Source: UBA6626 sp963579995
Lineage (GTDB): Bacteria > Planctomycetota > Phycisphaerae > Phycisphaerales > Phycisphaeraceae
Length of the DNA: 64,000 nt
Reading direction: 5' to 3'
Assembly: GCA_963579995.1 (NCBI GenBank)
Contig: CAUZIY010000001.1
Location: 6,214 to 70,213, forward strand
The translations under genes and the position numbers were made by a program. Under the pieces are notes generated by a model that was not told the DNA's origin, searched no databases, and worked only from the letters and a program-made list of their open reading frames with translations. Positions 33,451-42,081 of this stretch are shown here, piece after piece (position 1 is the first letter of the stretch; the number at the start of each line of letters is the position of its first letter).

Positions 33451-34428
33451 TCATGCCATAACAGGTCCCGATGTGCGAGATTCAAAACATATTGCACGCA
33501 GCTTAGCTGATCGGCTTCGTCGATTTTTCTTGCGTTCATCATCGGTGGCAGTTAACGGCCGCCGAGTGAGGAGTTTGGCCTGGCCATTACGGTTTAGATC
33601 ACGAAAGGTCATCTTGACGAGGCGGTCTTCCAGTGAGTGAAAGCTAATGATCATGGCTACACCACCTGGTTGAAGTGCGTTGGGAAGCTGCTGTAGGAGG
33701 TGCCGCAGGCAATCCAGTTCCCGGTTGACCGCGATACGCAGTGCCATGAAAGTGCGCGTGGCCGGATCGATACGTCGTGGTATGCGGCGACCTCGGCGGC
33801 GCGAGGAAACGGAACCATAAGCTGAACGCACAATTTGGGCCAAGACCATCGTGTCTTTAATCGGCGCTTGGCGACGGCGCTCGATAATCTTTGCCGCAAT
33901 TTTCCGGCTCAGCCGTTCTTGACCATTCTGGTAGATCAGGTCGGCCAGTGATCGTTCGTCTAGGGTATTTACCAATTGAGCTGCAGTGAGTTCCTGCCCC
34001 AAGTCGTATCGCATATCCAGTGGGCCAGTTGCACCGAAGGAAAATCCACGGTTCGGGTCATTCATCTGGTTGGATGAGAAGCCGAGGTCTGCCAGCAATA
34101 GATCCGCCTTGTCAATATTCAGGTGTGCCAGTACATCGGTCAGTTCGGAAAAGTTGGCATGAACCAGGTCCCACGCAACATTCTTGGGTGCTGATTGTTT
34201 CAGCAGTTGCCGGCTGAACTCTACGTTTCGAGGATCACGATCAATACCCACAAGATGCCCCCCGGGTGAAAGCTGCTGTACGATTTGTGTACTGTGGCCA
34301 CCTTGGCCGATCGTGCAGTCGACGCATACCTGTCCGGGGCGGGGGGCCAGCAGTTCCATCACCTGCGGGGCCAGAACAGGGATGTGCCCGGTATCATCAT
34401 TGGTTTCTGGGGGCATCGTTGGTTGCAT
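33451..34428 (-). CDS. rsmH: 16S rRNA (cytosine(1402)-N4)-methyltransferase RsmH
   Basis: 325 residues. RsmH methylates C1402 of 16S rRNA in the decoding site and is the usual first gene of the division and cell-wall cluster after mraZ. Motifs are HIPVLAPQVMELLAPRPG at the start, the AdoMet site DCTIGQGGHSTQI, DADLLLADLGFSSNQ-type sequence and GFSFGATGPLDMRYD, and a C-terminal ISFHSLEDRLVKMTFR. It is divergent from hslV with an 81-base gap and leads the run rsmH, lysM, ftsL, ftsI, gcvT. No mraZ or mur genes are present here. Confidence 0.95.
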   Translation of the reverse strand: MQPTMPPETNDDTGHIPVLAPQVMELLAPRPGQVCVDCTIGQGGHSTQIVQQLSPGGHLVGIDRDPRNVEFSRQLLKQSAPKNVAWDLVHANFSELTDVLAHLNIDKADLLLADLGFSSNQMNDPNRGFSFGATGPLDMRYDLGQELTAAQLVNTLDERSLADLIYQNGQERLSRKIAAKIIERRRQAPIKDTMVLAQIVRSAYGSVSSRRRGRRIPRRIDPATRTFMALRIAVNRELDCLRHLLQQLPNALQPGGVAMIISFHSLEDRLVKMTFRDLNRNGQAKLLTRRPLTATDDERKKNRRSRSAKLRAICFESRTSGPVMA

Positions 34429-34509
34429 CCTAGCAATTCATTGCATGGGGTTGGGCGGTCAAGACCACTGGATAATGCGAGATGTCCTGCTCTGGTTTAC
34501 AATGGTGGC

Positions 34510-35073
34510 ATGAATGCATTTGAGGGCACCACCATCCTATCTGTACGCCGCGATGATCAAGTGGCCATTGCTGGAGATGGTCAGGTGACCATGGACAAGG
34601 TGGTTGCCAAAGCCGATGCAGTCAAGATCCGCAAGCTGGATGGCGTAGGTGTTGAAGGTGCAGGTGTCCTTATTGGTTTTGCGGGTACCGCCGCAGACGC
34701 GTTTGCGTTGCTCGAAAGATTCGAGGTCAAATTACGAGACTCGCCAGCAAACATCAAACGGGCGGCAATTGAACTGGCCAAGCAGTGGCGAACGGATCGG
34801 GCTTTGCGACATCTTGAGAGCTTGATCATCGTGGCGGACCGAGCGTGCAGCCTGATTGTTTCGGGATCTGGTGATGTGATCGAACCCACGGATGGTATCC
34901 TGGGAATTGGTTCAGGTGGAGCTTATGCGACGGCGGCTGCACGAGCATTAATCAATCATACGGATATGTCATCACGTCGCGTGGTTGAAGTTGGTATGCA
35001 AGTCGCTGCAGATCTATGCATATACACCAATAGTCATATATCAGTAATGGACCTGTCTGATTCAGGTGGCTGA
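34510..35073 (+). CDS. hslV: ATP-dependent protease subunit HslV
   Basis: 187 residues. HslV is the proteasome-like peptidase of the HslUV complex. The catalytic N-terminal Thr lies in GTTILSVRRDDQVAIAGDGQ, so the first residues (MNAFEG) would be removed. The GSGGAYATAAARAL and SLIIVADRACSLI stretches are typical. The frame is open upstream to 34285, but homology begins at the ATG at 34510. Its partner HslU is not adjacent. A tRNA gene follows 104 bases downstream. Confidence 0.93.
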   Translation: MNAFEGTTILSVRRDDQVAIAGDGQVTMDKVVAKADAVKIRKLDGVGVEGAGVLIGFAGTAADAFALLERFEVKLRDSPANIKRAAIELAKQWRTDRALRHLESLIIVADRACSLIVSGSGDVIEPTDGILGIGSGGAYATAAARALINHTDMSSRRVVEVGMQVAADLCIYTNSHISVMDLSDSGG

Positions 35074-35177
35074 TCTGGGAATTGGTCATGTATCCCATGT
35101 GCCTTGACCATAATGGCCATGATGGTTGTGGTTCTTGCGAGTGGTTTCTCGTAGGTCTAGACTGATCCCCACATACT

Positions 35178-35263
35178 GCGGGTGTGGCGGAATTGGCAGA
35201 CGCGCATGGTTCAGGTCCATGTGGGGGTTAAACCCCGTGGAGGTTCGAGTCCTCTCACCCGCA
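35178..35263 (+). tRNA. tRNA-Leu (anticodon CAG)
   Basis: The acceptor stem GCGGGTG/CACCCGC closes an 86-base molecule. The anticodon loop TTCAGGT (35210-35216) carries CAG at 35212-35214, so it reads CUG leucine codons. The extra arm is long (GGGG/CCCC around TTAAA), as in class II tRNAs. The T-arm loop is TTCGAGT. The discriminator base is A, as needed for leucine identity, and CCA is not encoded. Confidence 0.95.
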
Positions 35264-35517
35264 TTGGTCTGCATATCCATATTGTGGGGTCATCTGTTGG
35301 CCATGGTGGTTTAAGTAGTGGTGGGGCATGTCGGTTCATTGGTTCCCGAGTTTTCAGCAACTTATTGGGCTCTGGGTTGTTGAGATGATTCCGCTTCGCC
35401 AATGCATACCCATTGCTGGTTGCCAATCACCTGAACTGACACGTGTTGGCTGGTTTGCGACAGCTTTCTGGACCGGGTCTTGAGGATATTCAAAGACAAA
35501 TCAACGGCTTGCAACGC

Positions 35518-36735
35518 TTAATCAAAAGTCCGCTCTATGGCCGCTGCGCCCGTGGGTTTGGTGCCCATGGGTCGAATTGGAGATGTTGCCGGAGGCTCGT
35601 AGGTAAATCGAAGGTGGGGGGTTTCAATACGCTTGTGATCCTGGTGGCGTGATTCAAGCAATGCGTCGAGTGCGCCACCTACAAGTAATGTCCTTTCCAC
35701 CGGGTATTGGGGTTGGCCGGTCAAAAACATTTGCTCGATATTCAAACCCAGATAGCTGAAATGGGGGTTAGGATAAGGGGCGTCAAACTGAAGGACTTCC
35801 GTTGCCTGGATCTGTCCGTTGGATGAGCCGGCAAAACCCCAACCTTTGAGATGGCCAGTCAACATGAGTGTGGCGGCACGGAACCCGTCAGCGTATTCCA
35901 GTAAAAAGGCTGCAGGGTTGGGGCAATTATCCTCCATCCGGCCGGGATTTTTGGCCTCGGTACAGTCATCTGCTGCCTTAACCAGTTCCTGCGACCAAAG
36001 TCCGTCGCATCCTGCCTGCCACACAGCATCGTCTTCAAGGCATTGCACTGCGACGATTCCGTTTTCGCCACCGGCCCGTCGCTCCACCATGCACTGGAGG
36101 AGTTCAAGGGCATGGTAACCATAGGATTCCAACTGATGCCAGCCGATGGAAACGGCTTGGTCGAGTTGCACGCCGATATCGTACTCAAGCCAAGGCTTGC
36201 GATAGCACAGGGGTAACGAAGAGCCCGCCATGAACGGTACGTTCAGTTGCTGCGATCGGTCGTACATCCACTTGGCGGTGGGCCAGTCGTATGAAAGATA
36301 TTTATCGCAGAACACGGGCACCGATCTTCCTGATCGGGCGAAGACGGCGCAGATTTGTTCGAAAAAAGACCGTTTCGGATAGAGCATCTGATCCTTTTCA
36401 TTCTGTCCGTAATCACCGTGCTCAGCAATCATCAGGACGCCATCAACTGCTAATAACTCATCGCTTGGTCGCCAGTGATGCCCACCAAGTGTCAGGGCTG
36501 ATCGGACGCTGCGAAAAACCGGGATATCATGGGTCTTGGCAAATGCTAGGATGACATCGTCATCGTGGACTTGGTCAATATAGAGAGAACTGATTTCAAC
36601 TTGCGGGGTAATCAGCCCCTCATCGGTGGGAAAGCCAGTGACAAATTTTGGGGCGATCACATCGACATGGCTGTGACGAAAACCCATTGTGCAAATAACT
36701 GCGATTTTCTTGCGATTCACCATTGAAATGGGCAT
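35518..36735 (-). CDS. Unrecognised protein, possibly oxidoreductase-like
   Basis: 405 residues. I do not recognise the family. It begins with a beta-strand pattern (KKIAVICTMGFRHSHVDVI) as in Rossmann-fold proteins but lacks the normal GxGxxG. Charged and aromatic residues cluster as HGDYGQNEKDQMLYPKR and FCDKYLSYDWPTAKWMYDR, and a late GHLKGWGFAGSSNG follows. Size and layout resemble Gfo/Idh/MocA-type dehydrogenases without the usual cofactor site. It stands alone between the tRNA and gpsA. The in-frame ATG at 36723 is an alternative start; neither has a clear ribosome-binding site. Confidence 0.6.
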   Translation of the reverse strand: MPISMVNRKKIAVICTMGFRHSHVDVIAPKFVTGFPTDEGLITPQVEISSLYIDQVHDDDVILAFAKTHDIPVFRSVRSALTLGGHHWRPSDELLAVDGVLMIAEHGDYGQNEKDQMLYPKRSFFEQICAVFARSGRSVPVFCDKYLSYDWPTAKWMYDRSQQLNVPFMAGSSLPLCYRKPWLEYDIGVQLDQAVSIGWHQLESYGYHALELLQCMVERRAGGENGIVAVQCLEDDAVWQAGCDGLWSQELVKAADDCTEAKNPGRMEDNCPNPAAFLLEYADGFRAATLMLTGHLKGWGFAGSSNGQIQATEVLQFDAPYPNPHFSYLGLNIEQMFLTGQPQYPVERTLLVGGALDALLESRHQDHKRIETPHLRFTYEPPATSPIRPMGTKPTGAAAIERTFD

Positions 36736-36916
36736 CCATGTTAAAAGATGAAAAGAGAGGGTTTTTCCTTAATGATTCAAGCAGGCACGGTGCGATGATC
36801 TGTTGTGATAGAAAAGCTGCCTGTATGCACCTAATTTACAGGGCCTAATGAATAGGCAGCGGATCCTTGGACTGATCGAGGAGTTACCGGATATTAATCC
36901 GCCTGCCAGCTTCTTC

Positions 36917-37951
36917 TCAGGCGATGTTTTCGGGTTTAAGTTCGCGGCTCATTAACTGGCTGATTGCTTCGATAGGATCCAATCCCTCGAACAGTACATG
37001 GTAGACAGCCGTGGTGATGGGCATTTCCACCCGGTATCTATCTGCCAGTGCCACCACGGATTTGGTGGTTGGGACACCTTCTACGACACCGTTAATTGAT
37101 TCCAGCACGTCTTCCAGGATTTTCCCCTTACCTAACTGCTCTCCACAGCTTCGGTTACGGCCTGTTGGGGAAAAGCATGTGGTTGCCAAATCACCAACAC
37201 CGGCAAGACCATAAAAGGTCTGATAACGCGCTCCCATGGCGGTTCCCAGGCGTGTGATTTCTGCGAGGCCACGGGAAAGAAGGGCACTTTTGGCATTGTT
37301 ACCGGCCTGTAACCCATCCAGAATGCCAGCGGCTAGGGCGATAACATTTTTTGTTGCTCCGGCCAGTTCGACCCCAAGCAGGTCATCATTCGTATAAACA
37401 CGAAACCATTGTGTGGTAAATGTCTGTTGCAGGGTTTGGGTGAAAAGAGGGTCATCTGAAGCAGCGCAGACAGTTGCTGGCAGGCATCGGGCCAGTTCAT
37501 CGGCAACAGAGGGTCCGGAAAGGGCACCCAGTGGCCTGGCCGCCCGGTCTGGGTTATCACCGCTGGAGCCTGGGAGTTGCAGCATGCTGGCTATAATTTG
37601 CGTTGGCCGCAGGTGGGTGTCGTTCTCGATGCCTTTGGCAACAGAAACAATGGGGATGTCCTGCGGCAGATAAGAGGACAAACGGGTCCATACCGGACGT
37701 ATGTATTGCGTTGGTACTGCAGATACGACCAGTTCGGATCCATCGAACACGGTGGTTTCATCGTGCGTCAGATGGATCGAAGGTGGGATGCGGTACGCCG
37801 GTAAATGTGGGTTTCGACGGGTCTGAATCAAATCCGCAATATGTTTGGCAAAGGCGCCCCACATTGTGACTTGATGACCCTGGCTTTCAAGCAGCATGGC
37901 GCAAACAGTTGCCATCGAACCATCGCCGATAATAGTAATGTTCTGGCCCAT
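36917..37951 (-). CDS. gpsA: Glycerol-3-phosphate dehydrogenase [NAD(P)+]
   Basis: 344 residues. GpsA makes glycerol 3-phosphate for membrane lipid synthesis. The NAD-binding loop is IIGDGSMATVCAMLL at the N-terminus. The substrate and catalytic regions are SVAKGIE, ALSGPSVADEL, the Lys-containing VELAGATKNVIALAAG, and the final NGVVEGVPTTKSV. The frame runs 25 codons further upstream to 38026, but the protein family begins at the ATG at 37951, so that start is used. Confidence 0.93.
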   Translation of the reverse strand: MGQNITIIGDGSMATVCAMLLESQGHQVTMWGAFAKHIADLIQTRRNPHLPAYRIPPSIHLTHDETTVFDGSELVVSAVPTQYIRPVWTRLSSYLPQDIPIVSVAKGIENDTHLRPTQIIASMLQLPGSSGDNPDRAARPLGALSGPSVADELARCLPATVCAASDDPLFTQTLQQTFTTQWFRVYTNDDLLGVELAGATKNVIALAAGILDGLQAGNNAKSALLSRGLAEITRLGTAMGARYQTFYGLAGVGDLATTCFSPTGRNRSCGEQLGKGKILEDVLESINGVVEGVPTTKSVVALADRYRVEMPITTAVYHVLFEGLDPIEAISQLMSRELKPENIA

Positions 37952-38070
37952 GTTTCTTGTACGACTGGAGGATAAAATTCCCCTGCTGGCGACCCTTGCA
38001 GTACCTTCTACAGAGGTCAGAATCAAATAACGGCCTGTGTATGGTGCCTATAACTAGTCATTGTTGTCGG

Positions 38071-38139
38071 TGCATCAGATTGATGCAAGAGTGACTTATC
38101 GGCGGCAACTGATTTGCCGTCCGATTCTCAATAAATCGG
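38071..38139 (+). promoter_or_regulatory. Three tandem perfect hairpins in the leader of the exopolysaccharide operon
   Basis: Stems are TGCATCA/TGATGCA (38071-38077 with 38081-38087), CGGCAA/TTGCCG (38103-38108 with 38114-38119) and CCGATT/AATCGG (38121-38126 with 38134-38139). All are perfect and lie within 70 bases, 170-240 bases before the first gene. I do not recognise a known riboswitch, and no T-run follows. It may be a structured leader, an operator array or an unknown regulatory RNA. Confidence 0.5.
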
Positions 38140-38307
38140 TAGGCACCTTAAGGATCAGCCGGTTAAGCGCCGATGCCAGTTGAGGTTGTGATTAGCATAT
38201 GGGGGGCCGTGACTCTTTTGGTGATCTTGCCCGATAACTTTGACCTCCAGTTGCCATGGCTGCAGAGGGCGGCTTGGGGGTTTCCGACTTGTTGAGGTAG
38301 AAACACG

Positions 38308-39777
38308 ATGAACAGGGTTGGTTGGTTTTACAGTGATTTTTCGATCGCAAACTGGTTAATACGAGTGGGTGCGCGGGCTACGGTCAGGTGCATGCTGCTA
38401 TCAACTGTTTTTCTGTTGATGGCCAGTGGTTGTGAGATGGATGCTTATTTTGATCCATCAGAAATTGGACGTTGGGAGCGTACTCCGGTCAAGTTGCCGA
38501 TCCTCTCCAAGTTAGATGTGATCGATGAACCGACCTCAGAACCACCCAATCTGAGTGGTGTCCGCCCAGAGGATCTGGTTCCAGAACGTCAGGACTATGT
38601 GATTGGTACCGGAGACCTGATCACCATTAGTGTCTACGAACTTGACCAGCCTGGGCTGGAATCAGTCCAGACACGACAGGTTACCGATCTGGGTGTTTTC
38701 CGACATCCACGCCTTGGTCATATCAAGGTGACTGGCTTTACGGAAACCGAGTTGGAGGTAGGGGTCGCCAAAATCGTTGAACAGCAAGGCCACCTTCAAA
38801 ATGCCGAGGTCACGGTGCTTGTTCGCGAAGGTCGGCAGAATTCATTTGCCGTCATTGCGCAGCCACGCACCGGTGGAACACGGGCTGGTACCTATGCCAT
38901 TTTCAAGAGCGATCAGCGTCTGCTCGAATCGATGGCCATGGCGGGTGGTGTGCTTGAACAGATTAAGAATATCTTCATTATCCGGCAGATCACGGTGGAT
39001 TCAGATGATAATGGTGAGGAACCCATCATTGATGTGCATGAACCGGCTTTGGATCCGGGAACGATACTTCTCGAGATTATTCAAAATGGTGACCACGAAC
39101 AGGCTGCTCCAATTTCGGGTGAAGCACTTGGAGGTCTGCCTCCCCCCGAGGTTCTCGAGCAGAGCCTTAGCGTGCCCGCAACGGCGGCAAACTACGTCAA
39201 CGTAGACGGCAAATGGGTTCCCGTGGCTGGATTGCAGGGTGCGGTCGACAGCCCAACATACCCCCAGCGTTTAGAAGCAAGTATTCCTGAAAACGAGGAA
39301 TTGCCTCCCGTGGTTCAACGCGTCATCAAGGTTCCCTATGACCTACTTCGTAAGGGTGACCTGCGATATAACGTCGTGATTCGACCTGGTGATGTGATTC
39401 AGATTCCCGCTGTTACTGGTGGATACGTATTTGTTGGGGGAAATATTGCCCGGCCTGGCACCTATTCAGTAGAGGGCGATGATCGACGCACCTTGAAACA
39501 GATCATTATTTCTGCCGGTGGGCTAAACGGGTTAGGGATTCCTGAGCGTGTTGATCTGACGCGGCGCATTGGTAACAACCATGAAGTCACGGTGCGATTG
39601 AATCTACGTGATATTTTCAATGGAACCGAACCCGACTTTTTCATTAAGCCAGACGACATTATCAATATTGGCACGAATTTCGTCGCCACGCCGAATGCTG
39701 TCTTTCGTAATGCGATCCGCATGAGCTATGGTTTTGGATTTGTGCTGGACAAGAATTTCGCCAGCCAGGTATTTTAG
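38308..39777 (+). CDS. Polysaccharide export outer-membrane lipoprotein (Wza-like)
   Basis: 489 residues. A hydrophobic stretch ends in a lipobox A-S-G-C at Cys42, so the protein is lipidated. The polysaccharide export domain is at about 90-170 (DYVIGTGDLITISVYELDQ), then SLBB-type beta-grasp segments, notably VFVGGNIARPGTYSVEGDDR at about 375-395. Wza-like proteins form the outer-membrane exit pore for exopolysaccharide. A charged insert (about 245-300) is extra compared with E. coli Wza. The exosortase gene follows after 94-138 bases and the whole series to 51193 is co-directional. Confidence 0.88.
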   Translation: MNRVGWFYSDFSIANWLIRVGARATVRCMLLSTVFLLMASGCEMDAYFDPSEIGRWERTPVKLPILSKLDVIDEPTSEPPNLSGVRPEDLVPERQDYVIGTGDLITISVYELDQPGLESVQTRQVTDLGVFRHPRLGHIKVTGFTETELEVGVAKIVEQQGHLQNAEVTVLVREGRQNSFAVIAQPRTGGTRAGTYAIFKSDQRLLESMAMAGGVLEQIKNIFIIRQITVDSDDNGEEPIIDVHEPALDPGTILLEIIQNGDHEQAAPISGEALGGLPPPEVLEQSLSVPATAANYVNVDGKWVPVAGLQGAVDSPTYPQRLEASIPENEELPPVVQRVIKVPYDLLRKGDLRYNVVIRPGDVIQIPAVTGGYVFVGGNIARPGTYSVEGDDRRTLKQIIISAGGLNGLGIPERVDLTRRIGNNHEVTVRLNLRDIFNGTEPDFFIKPDDIINIGTNFVATPNAVFRNAIRMSYGFGFVLDKNFASQVF

Positions 39778-39915
39778 GCTTTTAACGATACCGATGGCAT
39801 GCAGGCATGGTGGTTTAGGGAGAGCTGCAGAGTTGGCGGAGGATGATTTAAGAGTACTGGGCGCTACTCGATGGGACCGAATGCCATCGGCGCGCCACGA
39901 GGATACGATGATCTG

Positions 39916-42078
39916 ATGACGAGTACGACGACTGCGACTGTCTTGCCGACTGTGGATGCTGACCGTAGGTCGGTTACGTTCACCGGGTGGTTTTGGATTA
40001 TTGGGATTGGTGTCCTGTTTCTTGCCCTGCATTGGTCATTTGTGAATCGCATGATTCACATTGCCACCAAGGCACCTGGGGGCAAAAAGGCTTGGGATCT
40101 ACTCGTTCATATTGTCATGAACCCATGGAATGCCGATTGGTCGCACACGTTAATCGTACCGCTGATCAGCCTTTATTTCGTGATTCGCAGTGGACCTCGT
40201 CTGGTGGTGACGGCAAGACGGGTTTTCCCACTGGGATTGGGGATTTTTTTCCTGGGCCTGCTCAGTTTTTTCTGGTGGGTTCATCCGGGCCGAAATGACA
40301 TGTTGCAGGGCTTTAGCATGGTTTTAGCGCTATTCGGGCTGGTTTTGTTTCTCGTTGGACCAGCCATGATGCGCATTCTTTGGTTTCCCATTGCTTACTT
40401 GGTCTTTTTCGTCAAGATATCGGACCGTTTTTGGAACCAGATTGCATGGAAACTACAAGGCATTGCGGCCGAGGCAGCAACAATTGTGTTGAAGTTTCTA
40501 ACCTTGATCATCAATTTTGACGTCAGTAAGTCGGGCAACAAAATCGAAGTTGGATACACCCAAGGTGGCGCCTATTTGACCAGTGCTCTGGCTGTGGAGG
40601 AAGCTTGTTCAGGTTTGCGGATGTTGATGGCTTTCATCGCATTAGGGGTGGCGATGGCCTATCTGACGGATCGCATGTGGTGGCAGCGGATTGTGATGGT
40701 TGCGTTAACAGTACCCATTGCCGTGGCTGTCAACGTTGGTCGTGTCGTAACGCTCGGCCTGTTATCCATGGTCGATGACCAGATGATCAAGGGCGACTTT
40801 CACACGTTTATCGGCATGCTTATGTTGATTCCGGCCGCAGGATTATTTTGGCTGGTCGGTTGGATCCTGGATAAAATGGTCATTGTTGAGGAGCCAGCAA
40901 GGTCGATTCGACCGGGTGCTCATGTTGACAAAACCGCAGATGGCAAGGCGGCAGACTGTGGTGGTGGAGACAAACGACAAAAAATACTGGATGTGGTAAA
41001 GGGTTTAGGCGCGGGCGCCATTCTATCTGGCCTTGTGGGTGTTAATTATTATGTTCTGTTACTTGTCTGGTTGCAGCCCTATCGCCAGGGTATGAGCCAG
41101 TGGACGGCTAATGTCTGTCTGGGTGCGAGTGTCCTGGCCTTGGTGGTGGTGGCTTTTCTGATTCGGCGGTTGGTCCAACCTCCTCGTTCTTCAGCAGCGG
41201 ATTCATCGTCTGCGAATGCAAAAAAGGTGACCGGCATGCCGGGACGCCCTGCTACGATAGCGTTGGGTATTGGTGCAGGCATTCTAATGACATCGCTCAC
41301 CGGATTTGGTGCTGTTAACAAGATTAACGGGGTAGTGCTGCTCAAGCACCCTATCGAACTCCGCAACCCGCTATATCGATTACGTGGTGACTTTGGCAAT
41401 TGGAAATGGGTCGGTGAGGATCCTGAGTTGCCGCCCGAGCAACTCGAGGTGTTGGGTACGGATGAATACATTAGTTACGACTTCCTTGACCGAAATGCCA
41501 AGCCCGGCAGTCCTGCGTTCCAAGTCAAACTGCATGTCACTTATTACACGGGCAACCCTGACACTGTTCCACATGTGCCGGAGCGATGCATTATCGGGGG
41601 TGGAGCAACGGGTGTGGGTCAATCCTATCCAACGTTGAACTTGGAAGGTCCGCAGTATCGTGAAGTGCTCGGAGGCTTTGGGGTCGGCAGTATTCTGCTG
41701 GCCCAAGATGTATTCATGCCCGATCTCCAGATCAATGCCACATTATTTCAATATCACTGGCCGGAAAATCCGGACCGGATCATTAGCGTGATCTACTTTT
41801 TTATTGCCAATCACAAGTTTCTGGCAAGTCCTGACCTGGTCCGCCTACACGGATTCGATCCACGTGATCAGTACAGCTATTACTGCAAGGTTGAGGTTGG
41901 GTTGGGTCACCTTCCCGATCCGGAGGTGGCAGTCCAGCGAGCTTCAGCCTTTCTGTCCAAATTATTGCCTGAGGTTATGGGTTGTTTGCCTGACCTGACA
42001 CAGCTTCAAAAAGATTCGGTTCCGAGCCCGGAAGTGGATTTGACCATAAGACGACCAAATGGTTCACGGAGATCATAA
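39916..42078 (+). CDS. Exosortase with C-terminal EpsI domain
   Basis: 720 residues from the preferred ATG; an in-frame ATG at 39871 gives 735. The N-terminal half is an eight-to-ten-helix exosortase, the membrane transpeptidase/protease that processes PEP-CTERM proteins. The catalytic set is visible as Cys231 in EEACSGLRML, Arg276 in NVGRVVTLG and His296 in DFHTFIGM. From about residue 450 a further membrane segment leads to an EpsI-type domain with PHVPERCIIGGG. A fused exosortase-EpsI protein is known for exopolysaccharide-linked exosortases. The likely local substrate is the PEP-CTERM protein at 53758-54693. Confidence 0.88.
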   Translation: MTSTTTATVLPTVDADRRSVTFTGWFWIIGIGVLFLALHWSFVNRMIHIATKAPGGKKAWDLLVHIVMNPWNADWSHTLIVPLISLYFVIRSGPRLVVTARRVFPLGLGIFFLGLLSFFWWVHPGRNDMLQGFSMVLALFGLVLFLVGPAMMRILWFPIAYLVFFVKISDRFWNQIAWKLQGIAAEAATIVLKFLTLIINFDVSKSGNKIEVGYTQGGAYLTSALAVEEACSGLRMLMAFIALGVAMAYLTDRMWWQRIVMVALTVPIAVAVNVGRVVTLGLLSMVDDQMIKGDFHTFIGMLMLIPAAGLFWLVGWILDKMVIVEEPARSIRPGAHVDKTADGKAADCGGGDKRQKILDVVKGLGAGAILSGLVGVNYYVLLLVWLQPYRQGMSQWTANVCLGASVLALVVVAFLIRRLVQPPRSSAADSSSANAKKVTGMPGRPATIALGIGAGILMTSLTGFGAVNKINGVVLLKHPIELRNPLYRLRGDFGNWKWVGEDPELPPEQLEVLGTDEYISYDFLDRNAKPGSPAFQVKLHVTYYTGNPDTVPHVPERCIIGGGATGVGQSYPTLNLEGPQYREVLGGFGVGSILLAQDVFMPDLQINATLFQYHWPENPDRIISVIYFFIANHKFLASPDLVRLHGFDPRDQYSYYCKVEVGLGHLPDPEVAVQRASAFLSKLLPEVMGCLPDLTQLQKDSVPSPEVDLTIRRPNGSRRS

Positions 42079-42081
42079 AAA

